64,000 nt of DNA from positions 62,001 through 126,000 of the forward strand of contig JAJDZV010000005.1 of the NCBI GenBank assembly GCA_022824465.1. Direction: 5' to 3'. This document shows positions 29,471-38,594 of this stretch, in pieces. Position numbers and translations under genes: made by a program. This DNA comes from Anaerolineae bacterium. Lineage in GTDB: Bacteria; Chloroflexota; Anaerolineae; Aggregatilineales; Phototrophicaceae. The notes beneath the pieces are model-generated. The model ran no database searches and had not been told where the DNA came from. It was given only the letters and a program-made list of their open reading frames with translations. The first letter of the stretch is position 1, and every line of letters begins with the position of its first letter.

Positions 29471-30527
29471 CTCGACGATGAAGGAGCAAGCGTCCGCGAC
29501 GAAGGAAATCGGCGAAGTTCTGTTGGACGTGCGCGACCTCAAGAAATACTTTCCCATCGAGAAGGGTTTCTTTCGGTCGGTTACGGGAAACGTGCGGGCG
29601 GTAGACGGCGTCAGCTTCCAAATCCATGAAGGCGAGACCTTTGGCTTGGTCGGCGAATCCGGCAGCGGCAAGACCACCCTCGGGCGGTGTATCGTGCGGG
29701 CGATTTCGCCGACAAGCGGGCAGATTCGTTTTCGCTTGCCCGATGGCGACGAGGTCGACATTGCGGCGCTGTCCCGCCGCGAATTGCGGGACGTGCGGAA
29801 ACACTTTCACATGATTTTCCAGGATCCCTACTCCTCGCTCGATCCCAGGATGTCAGTATTGGATATCATCGCCGAGCCGATACGCAACAACAGGCTGCTC
29901 GCCGAAAAGCGCGACATTCAAGATCGAGTGCGTGACCTGATGCAAGTCGTCGGATTGGATATCCAGCATCTCAACCGCTATCCGCACGCGTTCTCCGGCG
30001 GACAGCGTCAGCGCATTGGCATCGCGCGTTCGCTGGCGCCCAATCCCCGGCTCATCGTCTGCGACGAAGCGGTATCGGCGCTTGATGTTTCAATTCAGGC
30101 GCAGATTCTCAATTTGCTCGAAGACCTGCAGGAAGACTTCAATCTGACCTTTCTGTTCATCGCGCATGACTTGTCTGTGGTGGAGCACATCTCGGATCGC
30201 GTCGGCGTGATGTATGTTGGCAAACTCGTCGAAATGGCTGATACCGACTCGCTCTTCGCCGACCCGAAACATCCCTACACCGAAGCGCTGCTGTCCGCCG
30301 TGCCGACCACCGATCCCGAAATCAAGATGGATCGCATAATCCTGCCGGGCGAAGTGGCCAATCCCGCTGCGCCGCCCTCCGGTTGCTATTTTCATCCCCG
30401 CTGCCGGTACGCGCAGGACATCTGCAAGAGCGAAACGCCACAGTGGAACGAGGTAGCGCCCGGGCACTTTGCCGCCTGCCACTTCGCCGACGAGCTCGAT
30501 TTACGCGGTGTGGATAGCGTGCGCTGA
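29463..30527 (+). CDS. Oligopeptide/dipeptide-type ABC transporter ATPase (DppF/OppF-like)
   Basis: GESGSGKTTLGRCIV, FSGGQRQRIGIARSLAPNPRLIVCDEAVSALDVSIQAQIL; ATG at 29463 overlaps previous stop. Confidence 0.93.
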   Translation: MPDSTMKEQASATKEIGEVLLDVRDLKKYFPIEKGFFRSVTGNVRAVDGVSFQIHEGETFGLVGESGSGKTTLGRCIVRAISPTSGQIRFRLPDGDEVDIAALSRRELRDVRKHFHMIFQDPYSSLDPRMSVLDIIAEPIRNNRLLAEKRDIQDRVRDLMQVVGLDIQHLNRYPHAFSGGQRQRIGIARSLAPNPRLIVCDEAVSALDVSIQAQILNLLEDLQEDFNLTFLFIAHDLSVVEHISDRVGVMYVGKLVEMADTDSLFADPKHPYTEALLSAVPTTDPEIKMDRIILPGEVANPAAPPSGCYFHPRCRYAQDICKSETPQWNEVAPGHFAACHFADELDLRGVDSVR

Positions 30528-30907
30528 TGGATCTGCTCCTTCTTTTCGGCCTGGCAGCCGTCATCGGCGCACTAGCCATAGCCGCTGTGATTATCTGGTC
30601 GACGCAACGGGCGGCCGCATCAGCCATAACCAGCTATTTCAAGGCGAGCGAATTTATCCTGGAAACTGGCCAGCCGCCTCCCGAGTGGCTGGCGCAAACC
30701 AAGCGCCGGCGTCTGTTTCGCGTGAATCGATCCCGCGCGTCGCATGCGGAACTGATGGCGCGCTTTGACGAGTTGGCGCGCTTCTTTGAAGGCTGCCGTT
30801 TCTTCGAGGACGAATGGGCGCGCGAGCAAATGCTGACGCAATTGGCGGCTATTCGCGAAAAGTGGCAGGATCGCGCGTTCACCTGCGCATCGATTGACAG
30901 ACTATAG
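30527..30907 (+). CDS. Small single-pass membrane protein, hypothetical
   Basis: ATG overlaps previous TGA (TGATGG); N-terminal TM helix followed by charged helical domain. Confidence 0.55.
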   Translation: MDLLLLFGLAAVIGALAIAAVIIWSTQRAAASAITSYFKASEFILETGQPPPEWLAQTKRRRLFRVNRSRASHAELMARFDELARFFEGCRFFEDEWAREQMLTQLAAIREKWQDRAFTCASIDRL

Positions 30908-32548
30908 CTTTCGCACATAAACGTAATACGCGCCGCGCTCGCGCTTGGACCTGGCATTCGAAAGCCGGGTGCTTAGCAATGTCGCGCCAGCGCCCAAGTC
31001 CACTTTGAAGACGGCGCTGCTGGCGCCTGGCTCAAGCGGCTGCTCCCACTCGACCTCGCCCACCTTTACAACGGCGCGATCAGCGCCTATGGGCTGATCG
31101 ACATTGATGGGATAGCTGCGCAATTCGACCTCGTAGCTGCCTGGCGCCGTCGCGTCTATGCGCCAGAATCCGTTAGCGTCAACCTCGGGCGAGTCGATCC
31201 AGCTTTGCATCCAAGGGACGCGGCCGCTTGTCGGATGCCAATCACGCGCCGATAGCAGTACCGGATCATGGCGAGTATCGCCAACGGGAATAGCGATGGT
31301 TTCAGAGAACGCGCCCTGCATATCCGCCCACCAGCGGTCGTAATCGCGTCGAAGCTCCGCCGCCCGCCCGTGATTTTCAGCCAAACGATTGCAGGTTTGC
31401 GCCGGATCTCGCTGGGTGTCGTAGAGTTCTCCGTCATTGATCAGGCGCCAGCGCCCCTTGAGCACAGCGGTATGATGCCACTTCGTCGGTTGGTCCGGCT
31501 GCAATTGAATTACAATCGAGCGCTCCGGTAAGACTGAGTCATCGCCGCGCATGAGATCCGCCAGGCTCAGCCCATCGAATTCAACAGTTGCAGCGGGCGC
31601 TAGATCGCAGAGTTCAAGCAAGGTCGGGAGGATATCAATATGGGCGGTAGCCTGGGGGATTCTTCGCGCAGCCGGGAGCGAGCCTTGCCAGCGCATAAAG
31701 AAGCTGACACGATGGCCGCCGTCATACACCGAGCCCTTCTTGCCGCGCATGCCGGCATTGTAGCCCTCGCCAGTTAGAGGGTCGTAACCGGCCGCTGTGC
31801 CATGGTCAGAGGTGAAGATTACGATAGTGTCTTCATCAAGTTGCAGTCGTTTCAAGAGTGTGAAAAGGCGGCCCATGTTTTCGTCGAAGTTTGCGATCAT
31901 GCCGTAGAAATTGGCGCGGTCCTCAGGAATTCCCAGCTTCTTGTAGGGCGCGGCGTATTGCTTAGGCACAATGAAGGGTGAATGCATGGCGTTTGTGGCC
32001 AGGTAAACGAAGAACGGTGATTGGGCGCTTGCGTTGATGAAGTCGAGCGCGGCCTCAAAGAAGACATCAGTGCAATAGCCCGCGCATTGTTCCGGCACGC
32101 CCTTGCGGAAGTAGGCGTCGTCGAAGTAGCTGTTGCCCCAGAAATCGGGCAATTCGCCGACGCCGCCGCCACGATGGCACAGGACGTCGTGAAAGCCACG
32201 AAATTCCGGGGCAAAGGGGTAGTTGTCTCCCAGATGCCATTTGCCGAACATGCCGCAGCGGTAGCCGTTTGCCGCGAAGTGGTCGGCCATTGTTAGCGCC
32301 TTGGGATTCAGCAGATGCCGTCCTTGAGTCACATGCCAGACGCCATTGCGAGCGGCGTATTGACCGGTAAGGAGCGCCGCGCGCGAGGGCGAACAAAGCG
32401 GATCGTGATGATGGTCATCGAGTTGGACGCTTTCGCGCGCCATCTGATCGAGGTTCGGCGTTTGCAGCAGCGGATTGCCGTGACAACCGATATCGCCGTA
32501 GCCTTGGTCGTCAGTGAAGACGAGTATCACGTTCGGCGATCGCGTCAT
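30902..32548 (-). CDS. Type I sulfatase (arylsulfatase family, formylglycine type)
   Basis: NVILVFTDDQGYGDIGCHGN, CSPSRAALLTGQYAARNG (C-x-P-x-R FGly motif), GKWHLGD, FTSDHGTAAG. Confidence 0.94.
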   Translation of the reverse strand: MTRSPNVILVFTDDQGYGDIGCHGNPLLQTPNLDQMARESVQLDDHHHDPLCSPSRAALLTGQYAARNGVWHVTQGRHLLNPKALTMADHFAANGYRCGMFGKWHLGDNYPFAPEFRGFHDVLCHRGGGVGELPDFWGNSYFDDAYFRKGVPEQCAGYCTDVFFEAALDFINASAQSPFFVYLATNAMHSPFIVPKQYAAPYKKLGIPEDRANFYGMIANFDENMGRLFTLLKRLQLDEDTIVIFTSDHGTAAGYDPLTGEGYNAGMRGKKGSVYDGGHRVSFFMRWQGSLPAARRIPQATAHIDILPTLLELCDLAPAATVEFDGLSLADLMRGDDSVLPERSIVIQLQPDQPTKWHHTAVLKGRWRLINDGELYDTQRDPAQTCNRLAENHGRAAELRRDYDRWWADMQGAFSETIAIPVGDTRHDPVLLSARDWHPTSGRVPWMQSWIDSPEVDANGFWRIDATAPGSYEVELRSYPINVDQPIGADRAVVKVGEVEWEQPLEPGASSAVFKVDLGAGATLLSTRLSNARSKRERGAYYVYVRKL

Positions 32549-32768
32549 GTCAGCTCAAGTCGATTACTGTTAGGCTTCGCCCGTCTGGGCACGACATGCA
32601 ATGGGAAGTGACGCGCCACTGGCGATTTGGCGCAGACTGGTTGGAGACTGCGACCATGGCGCTGGGACAGGGCGAGGATGTGGTTTGGTTCGCGGCGGCA
32701 ACAGAATGTCGAGCGTATGGGACCGGCATTGCGAAATGCGCTAGCGGCGGAACGAAGGAGCGGATGGC

Positions 32769-33860
32769 TCAAGCATAACCGCCGCGATGATGTGAGCTTT
32801 CCCAACGAACGATGAAGTCCCAAGGTTCGTCGTTTGCCAGCAAGCCTAGCGGATCATGCCCTTGCACGACGTTGTGGGCGCTATAAGTCGCCACGTGGCT
32901 CAACCCCCAGCGCAAGCCGGAAAGCGGCTCGGCATTGTCGGCGTCCTCAACGCGCGTGGCGCCGGTAGCCTGTGGCGGCGCGATGATGGTCGCCTTTGGC
33001 TCGAAGTTGATGCCGTCTTGCGCGAACTGGATCGTATTCTTCTCAGGACCGCAGCGGGTGAGCAGGGCGCCGACCCCGCCGCTGTAATTCCAAACCATGA
33101 CTTCGTGGCCGCTGTTGGTGATTGGATTGAAAGGAGACTTCGTGTAGGGACCGCACGGATTATCGGCGATGGCGACGCCCCACATGCTGTGCATATTACT
33201 GTGTCCGATGCCTTCGCCTTTGAAGTAGAGCCAATACTGCCCATTGCGGTAGAGCAAGGCGGGATCATGGACGCGGAGGCTGTCGAACGTGCCCTTTACG
33301 GTGGCGTCAAGCGGATGGGCGCGCTCGTCAACTTCGCCAGACGGGTCTGGCTCGACGACGGGCGCGGGGCTTTTGGTCCAGGGTCCGCTCGGCGAATCGG
33401 ACCAAGCGATGGCGATGGACTCCGGCGTACAGCGCCAGGTAGGCGCGGCAGTGACTTGGTAAACCAGGTAGTAGCGTCCGTCATGCGCCAGGACATCGGG
33501 CGTGAAGACGCTGCGCTCGTCGTAGCTGCCGGCCGGTCCTCGTTCAACTGCTGGACCTTGCTCCTGCCAGGTATGGCCGTCTGCCGATGTCGCAAACCAG
33601 ACATCGGTAAGATCCCAAGGCATAGCGGGCAAGGCGTCTGTAGCGCGTTCGTGGCCGACTGGCGGGCAGGGATGGGCGCCGCGCGTGTACCAGACGTAGT
33701 AGAGACCGTCGACTTGAATGATGCAGCTGGGATCGCGACGGACAATGCCGCGCTCATAACCGAGACCAGGAGCGGGCATATAGCGGAAGCGTGTGAACCA
33801 GGGATTGTCTTCGTCGGGACCGTGGTATCGTTTGCTGGCGGCGCTTTGCATAAAAGTCAA
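32769..33860 (-). CDS. GH117-like glycoside hydrolase
   Basis: RRDPSCIIQVDGLYYVWYTRG, YDERSVFTPDVL, SDSPSGPWTKSPAPV, RVHDPALL, NPITNSGHEVMVWNYSGGVGALLTRCGPEKNTIQFAQDGINFE, WGLSHV: GH117 (neoagarobiose hydrolase) layout. Confidence 0.87.
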   Translation of the reverse strand: MTFMQSAASKRYHGPDEDNPWFTRFRYMPAPGLGYERGIVRRDPSCIIQVDGLYYVWYTRGAHPCPPVGHERATDALPAMPWDLTDVWFATSADGHTWQEQGPAVERGPAGSYDERSVFTPDVLAHDGRYYLVYQVTAAPTWRCTPESIAIAWSDSPSGPWTKSPAPVVEPDPSGEVDERAHPLDATVKGTFDSLRVHDPALLYRNGQYWLYFKGEGIGHSNMHSMWGVAIADNPCGPYTKSPFNPITNSGHEVMVWNYSGGVGALLTRCGPEKNTIQFAQDGINFEPKATIIAPPQATGATRVEDADNAEPLSGLRWGLSHVATYSAHNVVQGHDPLGLLANDEPWDFIVRWESSHHRGGYA

Positions 33861-33874
33861 TACTCCAGTAGCAA

Positions 33875-34960
33875 CTAGATATAGGTGCGGCGCTCGTCAT
33901 CGATTTCCCAGCGAACGAGGAAATCCCATGGTTCGTCGATATCGGCAAGCCCCAGCGGATCCGCGCCTTGCATGATGAGATGAGAGCTCCGCGGAATGAC
34001 ATGACTCAAGCCCCAGCGGAAACGCGCCAGCGGCTCGGTGTTTCGCGCTTCATCGACTCGATGGGGACCGGCGGCTTGCGGCGGCACAACCAACTGCGCC
34101 ATCACCTCAAAGTTGATGCCGTCGGCGGCGAACTGGAAGGTGTTTTTCTCCGGACCGCAGCGGTTAACCAGGCCGGCCACGCCACCTTCGTATGACCACA
34201 CTACCACCTCGTGTCCGCTGTTGGTGATCGGGTTGAAGAGCGATCGGGTGTAGGGACCGAAGGGCGAATCGGCAAGCGCCACGCCCCATTTGCTCTCCAT
34301 GTGATGGTAGCCGATGCCTTCGCCCTTATAGTAGAGCCAGAATTTCCCCTCGCGGTAAATCAGGGCGGGATCGTGGACTTGCAGGCTGTCCCAGGCGCCG
34401 CGTTCTATACAGTCTTCGGGGTCGCACCGTTCGTCGACCACGCCCGAGGGGTGGGGTTCAAGGATCGGCGACGGGCTCTTTGTCCAAGGTCCGCGAGGCG
34501 AGTCGGCCCAGGCAATGGCGATGGATTCCGGCGTGCTGCGAAAATTGGGCGAGCGCGCTACCTGGTAGACCATGTAATAGCGGCCCTCATGCAAGAGCAC
34601 ATCGGCGGTGAAGACGCCGCGCTCATCATAGGCGCCGACGCCTCCGCGCTCAACCGCAGGACCCTGCTCCACCCAGTTATGCCCGTCGACCGATGTGGCA
34701 TACCAGACATCAGCCAAGTCCCAAGGCGTGGCCGGCAGGGTGTCGGTCATGCGGTCGAAGCCAACCGGCGGACAAGGATGGGCGGCGCGGGTGTACCAGA
34801 TGAAATACTCGCCGTTTATCTGCAGAATGGCGCTGGGGTCGCGGCGGACGACGCCTTTCTCGTATCCCAAGCCGGTTATGGGACTGTATTTGAACTTTGC
34901 GTACCAGGGATTATCGCGATCGGGTTGGTGGAATCGTTGCATGGCGGCGCTTAAAGGCAT
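33875..34960 (-). CDS. GH117-like glycoside hydrolase
   Basis: Paralog of 32769..33860; start set at MPLSAAMQRFH (34960) preceded by AGGA, rather than the 35005 ORF start. Confidence 0.87.
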   Translation of the reverse strand: MPLSAAMQRFHQPDRDNPWYAKFKYSPITGLGYEKGVVRRDPSAILQINGEYFIWYTRAAHPCPPVGFDRMTDTLPATPWDLADVWYATSVDGHNWVEQGPAVERGGVGAYDERGVFTADVLLHEGRYYMVYQVARSPNFRSTPESIAIAWADSPRGPWTKSPSPILEPHPSGVVDERCDPEDCIERGAWDSLQVHDPALIYREGKFWLYYKGEGIGYHHMESKWGVALADSPFGPYTRSLFNPITNSGHEVVVWSYEGGVAGLVNRCGPEKNTFQFAADGINFEVMAQLVVPPQAAGPHRVDEARNTEPLARFRWGLSHVIPRSSHLIMQGADPLGLADIDEPWDFLVRWEIDDERRTYI

Positions 34961-34985
34961 AGTTTGTCCTTTCAAAAAGAAGCAA

Positions 34986-35011
34986 GGTGGTGCGACAGGC
35001 GTCACACCACC
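34986..35011 (-). other. Stem-loop between family-5 binding protein and GH117 gene
   Basis: ggtggtg...caccacc inverted repeat; on minus transcript followed by ttgcttcttttt. Confidence 0.5.
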
Positions 35012-35038
35012 GTTTGCGTTGCGTTTTGCGGCAAGAGC

Positions 35039-37051
35039 TTAGTTGCTGCCGCCTTCGAAGTACCACTGTTCGGGCATGAACATGACCCATTGGCGGTAGC
35101 TCCATGCCCATTGACCGACAGTGTCGTTTGGCGGCGTGTTCTTCAAGTTGGTCTTGAAGAGTAGGGGCTGGGGCGGGCGCTGGATGGTGCCGATGATGTA
35201 GAGTCCGCCGAAGGAAGCGTTGTAGAAGGTTTTGCCGGTCTCGATCCATTCGTCAGTGCCGTAGGGGGCTTCCAGGAATTGCTCGCCAAGTTCCCAGAGT
35301 TCCTTGATCACTTCCGGCGGTTCTTCGCCATTTTCGCCGTCGCTGAGAATCCAGTCACGCCAGGGAATGCCGGAGGCGCGGTTGCCCCAACTGACACGGG
35401 TGTTGCCGAGTTGGCTGGCAACTTCACCGATATCCAGGATATCAGCTCCCCAGGCGGAGACATCAAGCTGGTTGCTGTTACGCAGCTCACGGAAGAGGCT
35501 GTCGCCGATGAGCTTGTACTGGGTTTTGACGCCGACTTCGTTCCAGTAGGAGCTGATCAACTCGCCGATTTGACGCCAGGCGTCTTCGGGGACATAGACC
35601 TGGAAGTTGATGAAGAGCGTTTCGCCGTCGGGGCGGAGGCGGAAGCCATCGCTATCGCGCTGGTCCAAGCCCATTTCGTCCAGGAGCTGGTTGGCCAGGT
35701 CGGGGTCATATTGGGCGTAGTGGGTGGTCATCCAGGGTTCGTAGAAGTTCGACGATGGCACAAGGGAGTTCTGTGAAGCATTGGCGAGACCGAAGTAGAC
35801 GAGTTCGTTGATCTCTTCGCGGTTGATGGCGACGGACATGGCTTGTCGGAAGCGGACATCCCAGAAGATCTCGCGCAGGGGCATATTTTCGGTGGTGAAG
35901 TTGAAGCCCAGGGCGTATTCATTGCCGCGGCTGTATTCAGCCAGGGCGGTGCGATAGCCGCCGGCTTCTTCATTTTCGCGATAGGTGGGGTAGCTGGCGA
36001 GGGTGCCCCAGCCGAAGTGGGTGTATTCGCCGGCGATGCCTTTGAGGTCCTGGACTTGCACATCTTCGACCAGGAGGCGGCGCAGGGTATCGGTATAGGG
36101 CAGTTGGTTGCCGGCGGTATCGACCTTGAAGAAGTAGGGGTTGCGCTCATAGAGCTTGTTGCCGAAAGCGTCTTCGCTGACGAAGACGAAGGTGTTGAGC
36201 GTGGGCGAATAGGGATCGGTTTCCGAGCCCAGGTTCCAGGTGAAGTTGTAGGTGTTCATCTTGGCGTTGAACATCTGGACCCAGTCTTCGAAGCCGAGTT
36301 CATCGGCGAGCGCATTGGCATCGGCGTTGTAGTCGAGGTGGTACTGCTGGAAGTAGTGTGAGGGGCGGAAGCCGCGGTGGCCGACCTCGCTGCCGAGTTG
36401 AATGATCAGGCCGTTGCGGGGTTCGGGATAGGTGAAGGTGATGGTGGTGTCGTCGATGATGTCCATTTGCGGCAGTTCGCCGTCGAGGACCCAGGGTCCG
36501 CCGGGCGCTGGCGTCAGGTCGGTATTGCCGAGCACGTCTTCAAAGTAGAAGCGGAAGTCTTCGGTGGTGAAGGGGGTGCCGTCGGACCATTTGTGGCCTT
36601 CGCGCAGGTGGAAGGTGAAGGTGGTCAGGTCGTCGGAGACTTCGTAGTCTTGGGCGATGTTGGGAACGATGGAAGCCAGGTCGGTGTCGATGGTGAGCAG
36701 CTTCTGCAAGCGCATCTCCAGGACATCCCAGCCGCAGCAATTGGGAAGGGCTGTTGGTCCTTTCAGTTCGCCGCCGTATTCGCCGATTTGCTCGAGCGGC
36801 TGGACGACGACGGGTTGTGCGGGCAGGCGCTCTTCAACCGGCGGCAGTTCGCCAGCGGCGACGCGTTCGGCCAGCATGGGCGGTTCGCCCCAAGAGTCAA
36901 TCGAGTTGCCGGTGGCGGCGGTGTAAGCGTCGAGGTCACCATATTGGAATGGATAGACGAGTTCGCCCTCGTGCATGACTTGCGCGAGCGTCCCGCCTGA
37001 TAGCAATATCAATGCGAAGAGGAGCGCGCTAGTAAAGATAATTCGCTTCAT
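35039..37051 (-). CDS. Family 5 extracellular solute-binding protein (Opp/Dpp-type)
   Basis: Signal peptide; LTTFTFHLREGHKWSDGTPFTTEDFRFYFEDV, VRFRQAMSVAINREEINELVYFGLA. Confidence 0.93.
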   Translation of the reverse strand: MKRIIFTSALLFALILLSGGTLAQVMHEGELVYPFQYGDLDAYTAATGNSIDSWGEPPMLAERVAAGELPPVEERLPAQPVVVQPLEQIGEYGGELKGPTALPNCCGWDVLEMRLQKLLTIDTDLASIVPNIAQDYEVSDDLTTFTFHLREGHKWSDGTPFTTEDFRFYFEDVLGNTDLTPAPGGPWVLDGELPQMDIIDDTTITFTYPEPRNGLIIQLGSEVGHRGFRPSHYFQQYHLDYNADANALADELGFEDWVQMFNAKMNTYNFTWNLGSETDPYSPTLNTFVFVSEDAFGNKLYERNPYFFKVDTAGNQLPYTDTLRRLLVEDVQVQDLKGIAGEYTHFGWGTLASYPTYRENEEAGGYRTALAEYSRGNEYALGFNFTTENMPLREIFWDVRFRQAMSVAINREEINELVYFGLANASQNSLVPSSNFYEPWMTTHYAQYDPDLANQLLDEMGLDQRDSDGFRLRPDGETLFINFQVYVPEDAWRQIGELISSYWNEVGVKTQYKLIGDSLFRELRNSNQLDVSAWGADILDIGEVASQLGNTRVSWGNRASGIPWRDWILSDGENGEEPPEVIKELWELGEQFLEAPYGTDEWIETGKTFYNASFGGLYIIGTIQRPPQPLLFKTNLKNTPPNDTVGQWAWSYRQWVMFMPEQWYFEGGSN

Positions 37052-37209
37052 GGGTTGTTTCCTCCCAAAGACTGTACGCGATAGAAACGTTTTCTAGATG
37101 CAGAGTTCTTCAACCGACCTCCCTTCAACCAAAGGATCACTTAAGGTTATCAGCGTGTAATCCAAGGCTACGCCGAATCTCACCATGAGGTTAACGCATT
37201 TGGTTCACT

Positions 37210-37233
37210 TTGTAAATTGTCCATTGTTGACAA
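37210..37233 (-). promoter_or_regulatory. Operator-like site A (minus strand TTGTCAACAATGGACAATTTACAA)
   Basis: Near-identical to site B over 24 bp (two differences); between 37267..38409 and the binding-protein gene. Confidence 0.7.
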
Positions 37234-37266
37234 TCTGGCGTCAAATCCTCATTTTATCCCCAAGCA

Positions 37267-38409
37267 TCAGCCTGTGACTTCAAAGTCGCGTAATTGGTCC
37301 CAATCAAATTGGACGCCGTGCCCGGGCACATCAGGCGCGCGCATAATGCCATCGCGCAACTGCGGCGGGTTAGTGATGAAGCGTTCCAAGCCAAAGCTAT
37401 GGACTTCCAAGTACGACGCGTTGGGTATGGCAGCCAGGAGGTGCAGATGCAACTCATGGACGCCATGTGATGTCACCTGCAAGTTGTGGGCATAAGCCAG
37501 CTTGGCCACGCGCATCCAATTGGTGATGCCGCCGATATTGGAAACATCGGGCTCGGGAAAGGCGATCTTGCCGATCTCGATCGAGTGGCGAAATTCAAAG
37601 ATGGTGTGCAGGTTTTCCCCGGCGGCGATAGGCAAGCCACCCTCGGCGGCGATCCGCGCCATGCCTTGATAGTCGTCGGGAATGGTCGGCTCTTCGAACC
37701 AAAACACATCGTATTCGCTAAAGGCTCGCGCCGCCCGGATTGCCTGTTCGACCGACCAACGCATATTGGCATCGACCATGAGCGGGAGATCTGGACCGAG
37801 GCATTCGCGCACGGCCCGCACTCGCGCGATGTCTTCGGAGAGCTTGTCGCGCCCGACTTTGATTTTTATCGCGCGGAAACCTTTCTGCAGGTTGCAGAGT
37901 GTCTGCTCGATCAATTCGTCGGGGTTGAGTTGGAGGTCGATGCCGCCGGCATAAGCGCGCGCCTCGCCCGAGAATCCGCCCAGCATTTTCCAGAGCGGCT
38001 GGCAATCGGTTTGTCCACGCAAGTCCCAAAGGGCGATATCTACGGCGGACATGGCGAAGGAAACCAATCCACCGCGGCCGATATAATGCAGGCAGCGCCA
38101 CATGCGCTCCCAGGTCTGTTCTATGCGGCGGGCGTCGGCGCCAAGCAGCAACGGCTTCAAATCCCGCTCGATCAAGGCAGCGATCGCCGCGCCGCCACGC
38201 CCGATGGTGTAGGTGTAACCGTAGCCAGCGCAGCCGCACTGTGACTCCAGCCGGACGACCACGACTTCAAAGTCGGTATGCAGGCCGTGGGTTGCGTCCG
38301 TCATAGGGTGGCTGAGCGGCAAGCGGTAGAGCTTAGTTTCGATGTATCGCACGAACATGTTAGGCACCATCGCGGCAGCAAGGGCCGCAACTGAATCAAG
38401 ACGCTTCAT
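37267..38409 (-). CDS. Enolase-superfamily enzyme, probable 3,6-anhydro-L-galactonate cycloisomerase
   Basis: GRGGLVSFAMSAVDIALWDLRGQ, AYAGGIDLQLNPDELIEQTL, IKIKVGRDKLSEDIARVRAVRECLGPDLPLMVDANMRWSVEQAI, WFEEPTIPDDYQGMARIA, AAGENLHTIFEF; resembles the Vibrio cycloisomerase as I recall it. Start may be 38358 (MFVRYIE). Confidence 0.8.
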   Translation of the reverse strand: MKRLDSVAALAAAMVPNMFVRYIETKLYRLPLSHPMTDATHGLHTDFEVVVVRLESQCGCAGYGYTYTIGRGGAAIAALIERDLKPLLLGADARRIEQTWERMWRCLHYIGRGGLVSFAMSAVDIALWDLRGQTDCQPLWKMLGGFSGEARAYAGGIDLQLNPDELIEQTLCNLQKGFRAIKIKVGRDKLSEDIARVRAVRECLGPDLPLMVDANMRWSVEQAIRAARAFSEYDVFWFEEPTIPDDYQGMARIAAEGGLPIAAGENLHTIFEFRHSIEIGKIAFPEPDVSNIGGITNWMRVAKLAYAHNLQVTSHGVHELHLHLLAAIPNASYLEVHSFGLERFITNPPQLRDGIMRAPDVPGHGVQFDWDQLRDFEVTG

Positions 38410-38484
38410 GTTTGTTAGGCAACGGCATCAATGGTAAAGACCTTGATCAAGATAATAGATGCGGTTCAAAGGATTTACAAGTGA

Positions 38485-38508
38485 TTGTAAAGTGTACATT
38501 GTTGACAA
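38485..38508 (-). promoter_or_regulatory. Operator-like site B (minus strand TTGTCAACAATGTACACTTTACAA)
   Basis: In divergent intergenic region between cycloisomerase-like gene and permease gene; ATTGT-TG-ACAAT palindrome at 38498-38509. Confidence 0.7.
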
Positions 38509-38530
38509 TTTGCAATCTTGAAGCTAGACT
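38502..38530 (+). promoter_or_regulatory. Sigma70-type promoter TTGACA-N17-TAGACT for permease operon
   Basis: TTGACA 38502-38507, TAGACT 38525-38530, overlapping operator-like site B. Confidence 0.6.
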
Positions 38531-38594
38531 GCCGAAGTATGGCGTTTGCGCCGCTCGCGTTTGCCTAAGGCAATGAGATCGTAAGACACGAACC

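Noticed and set aside
32856-33878. 340-aa plus-strand ORF
   Set aside because: Antisense to a well-supported GH117-like gene.
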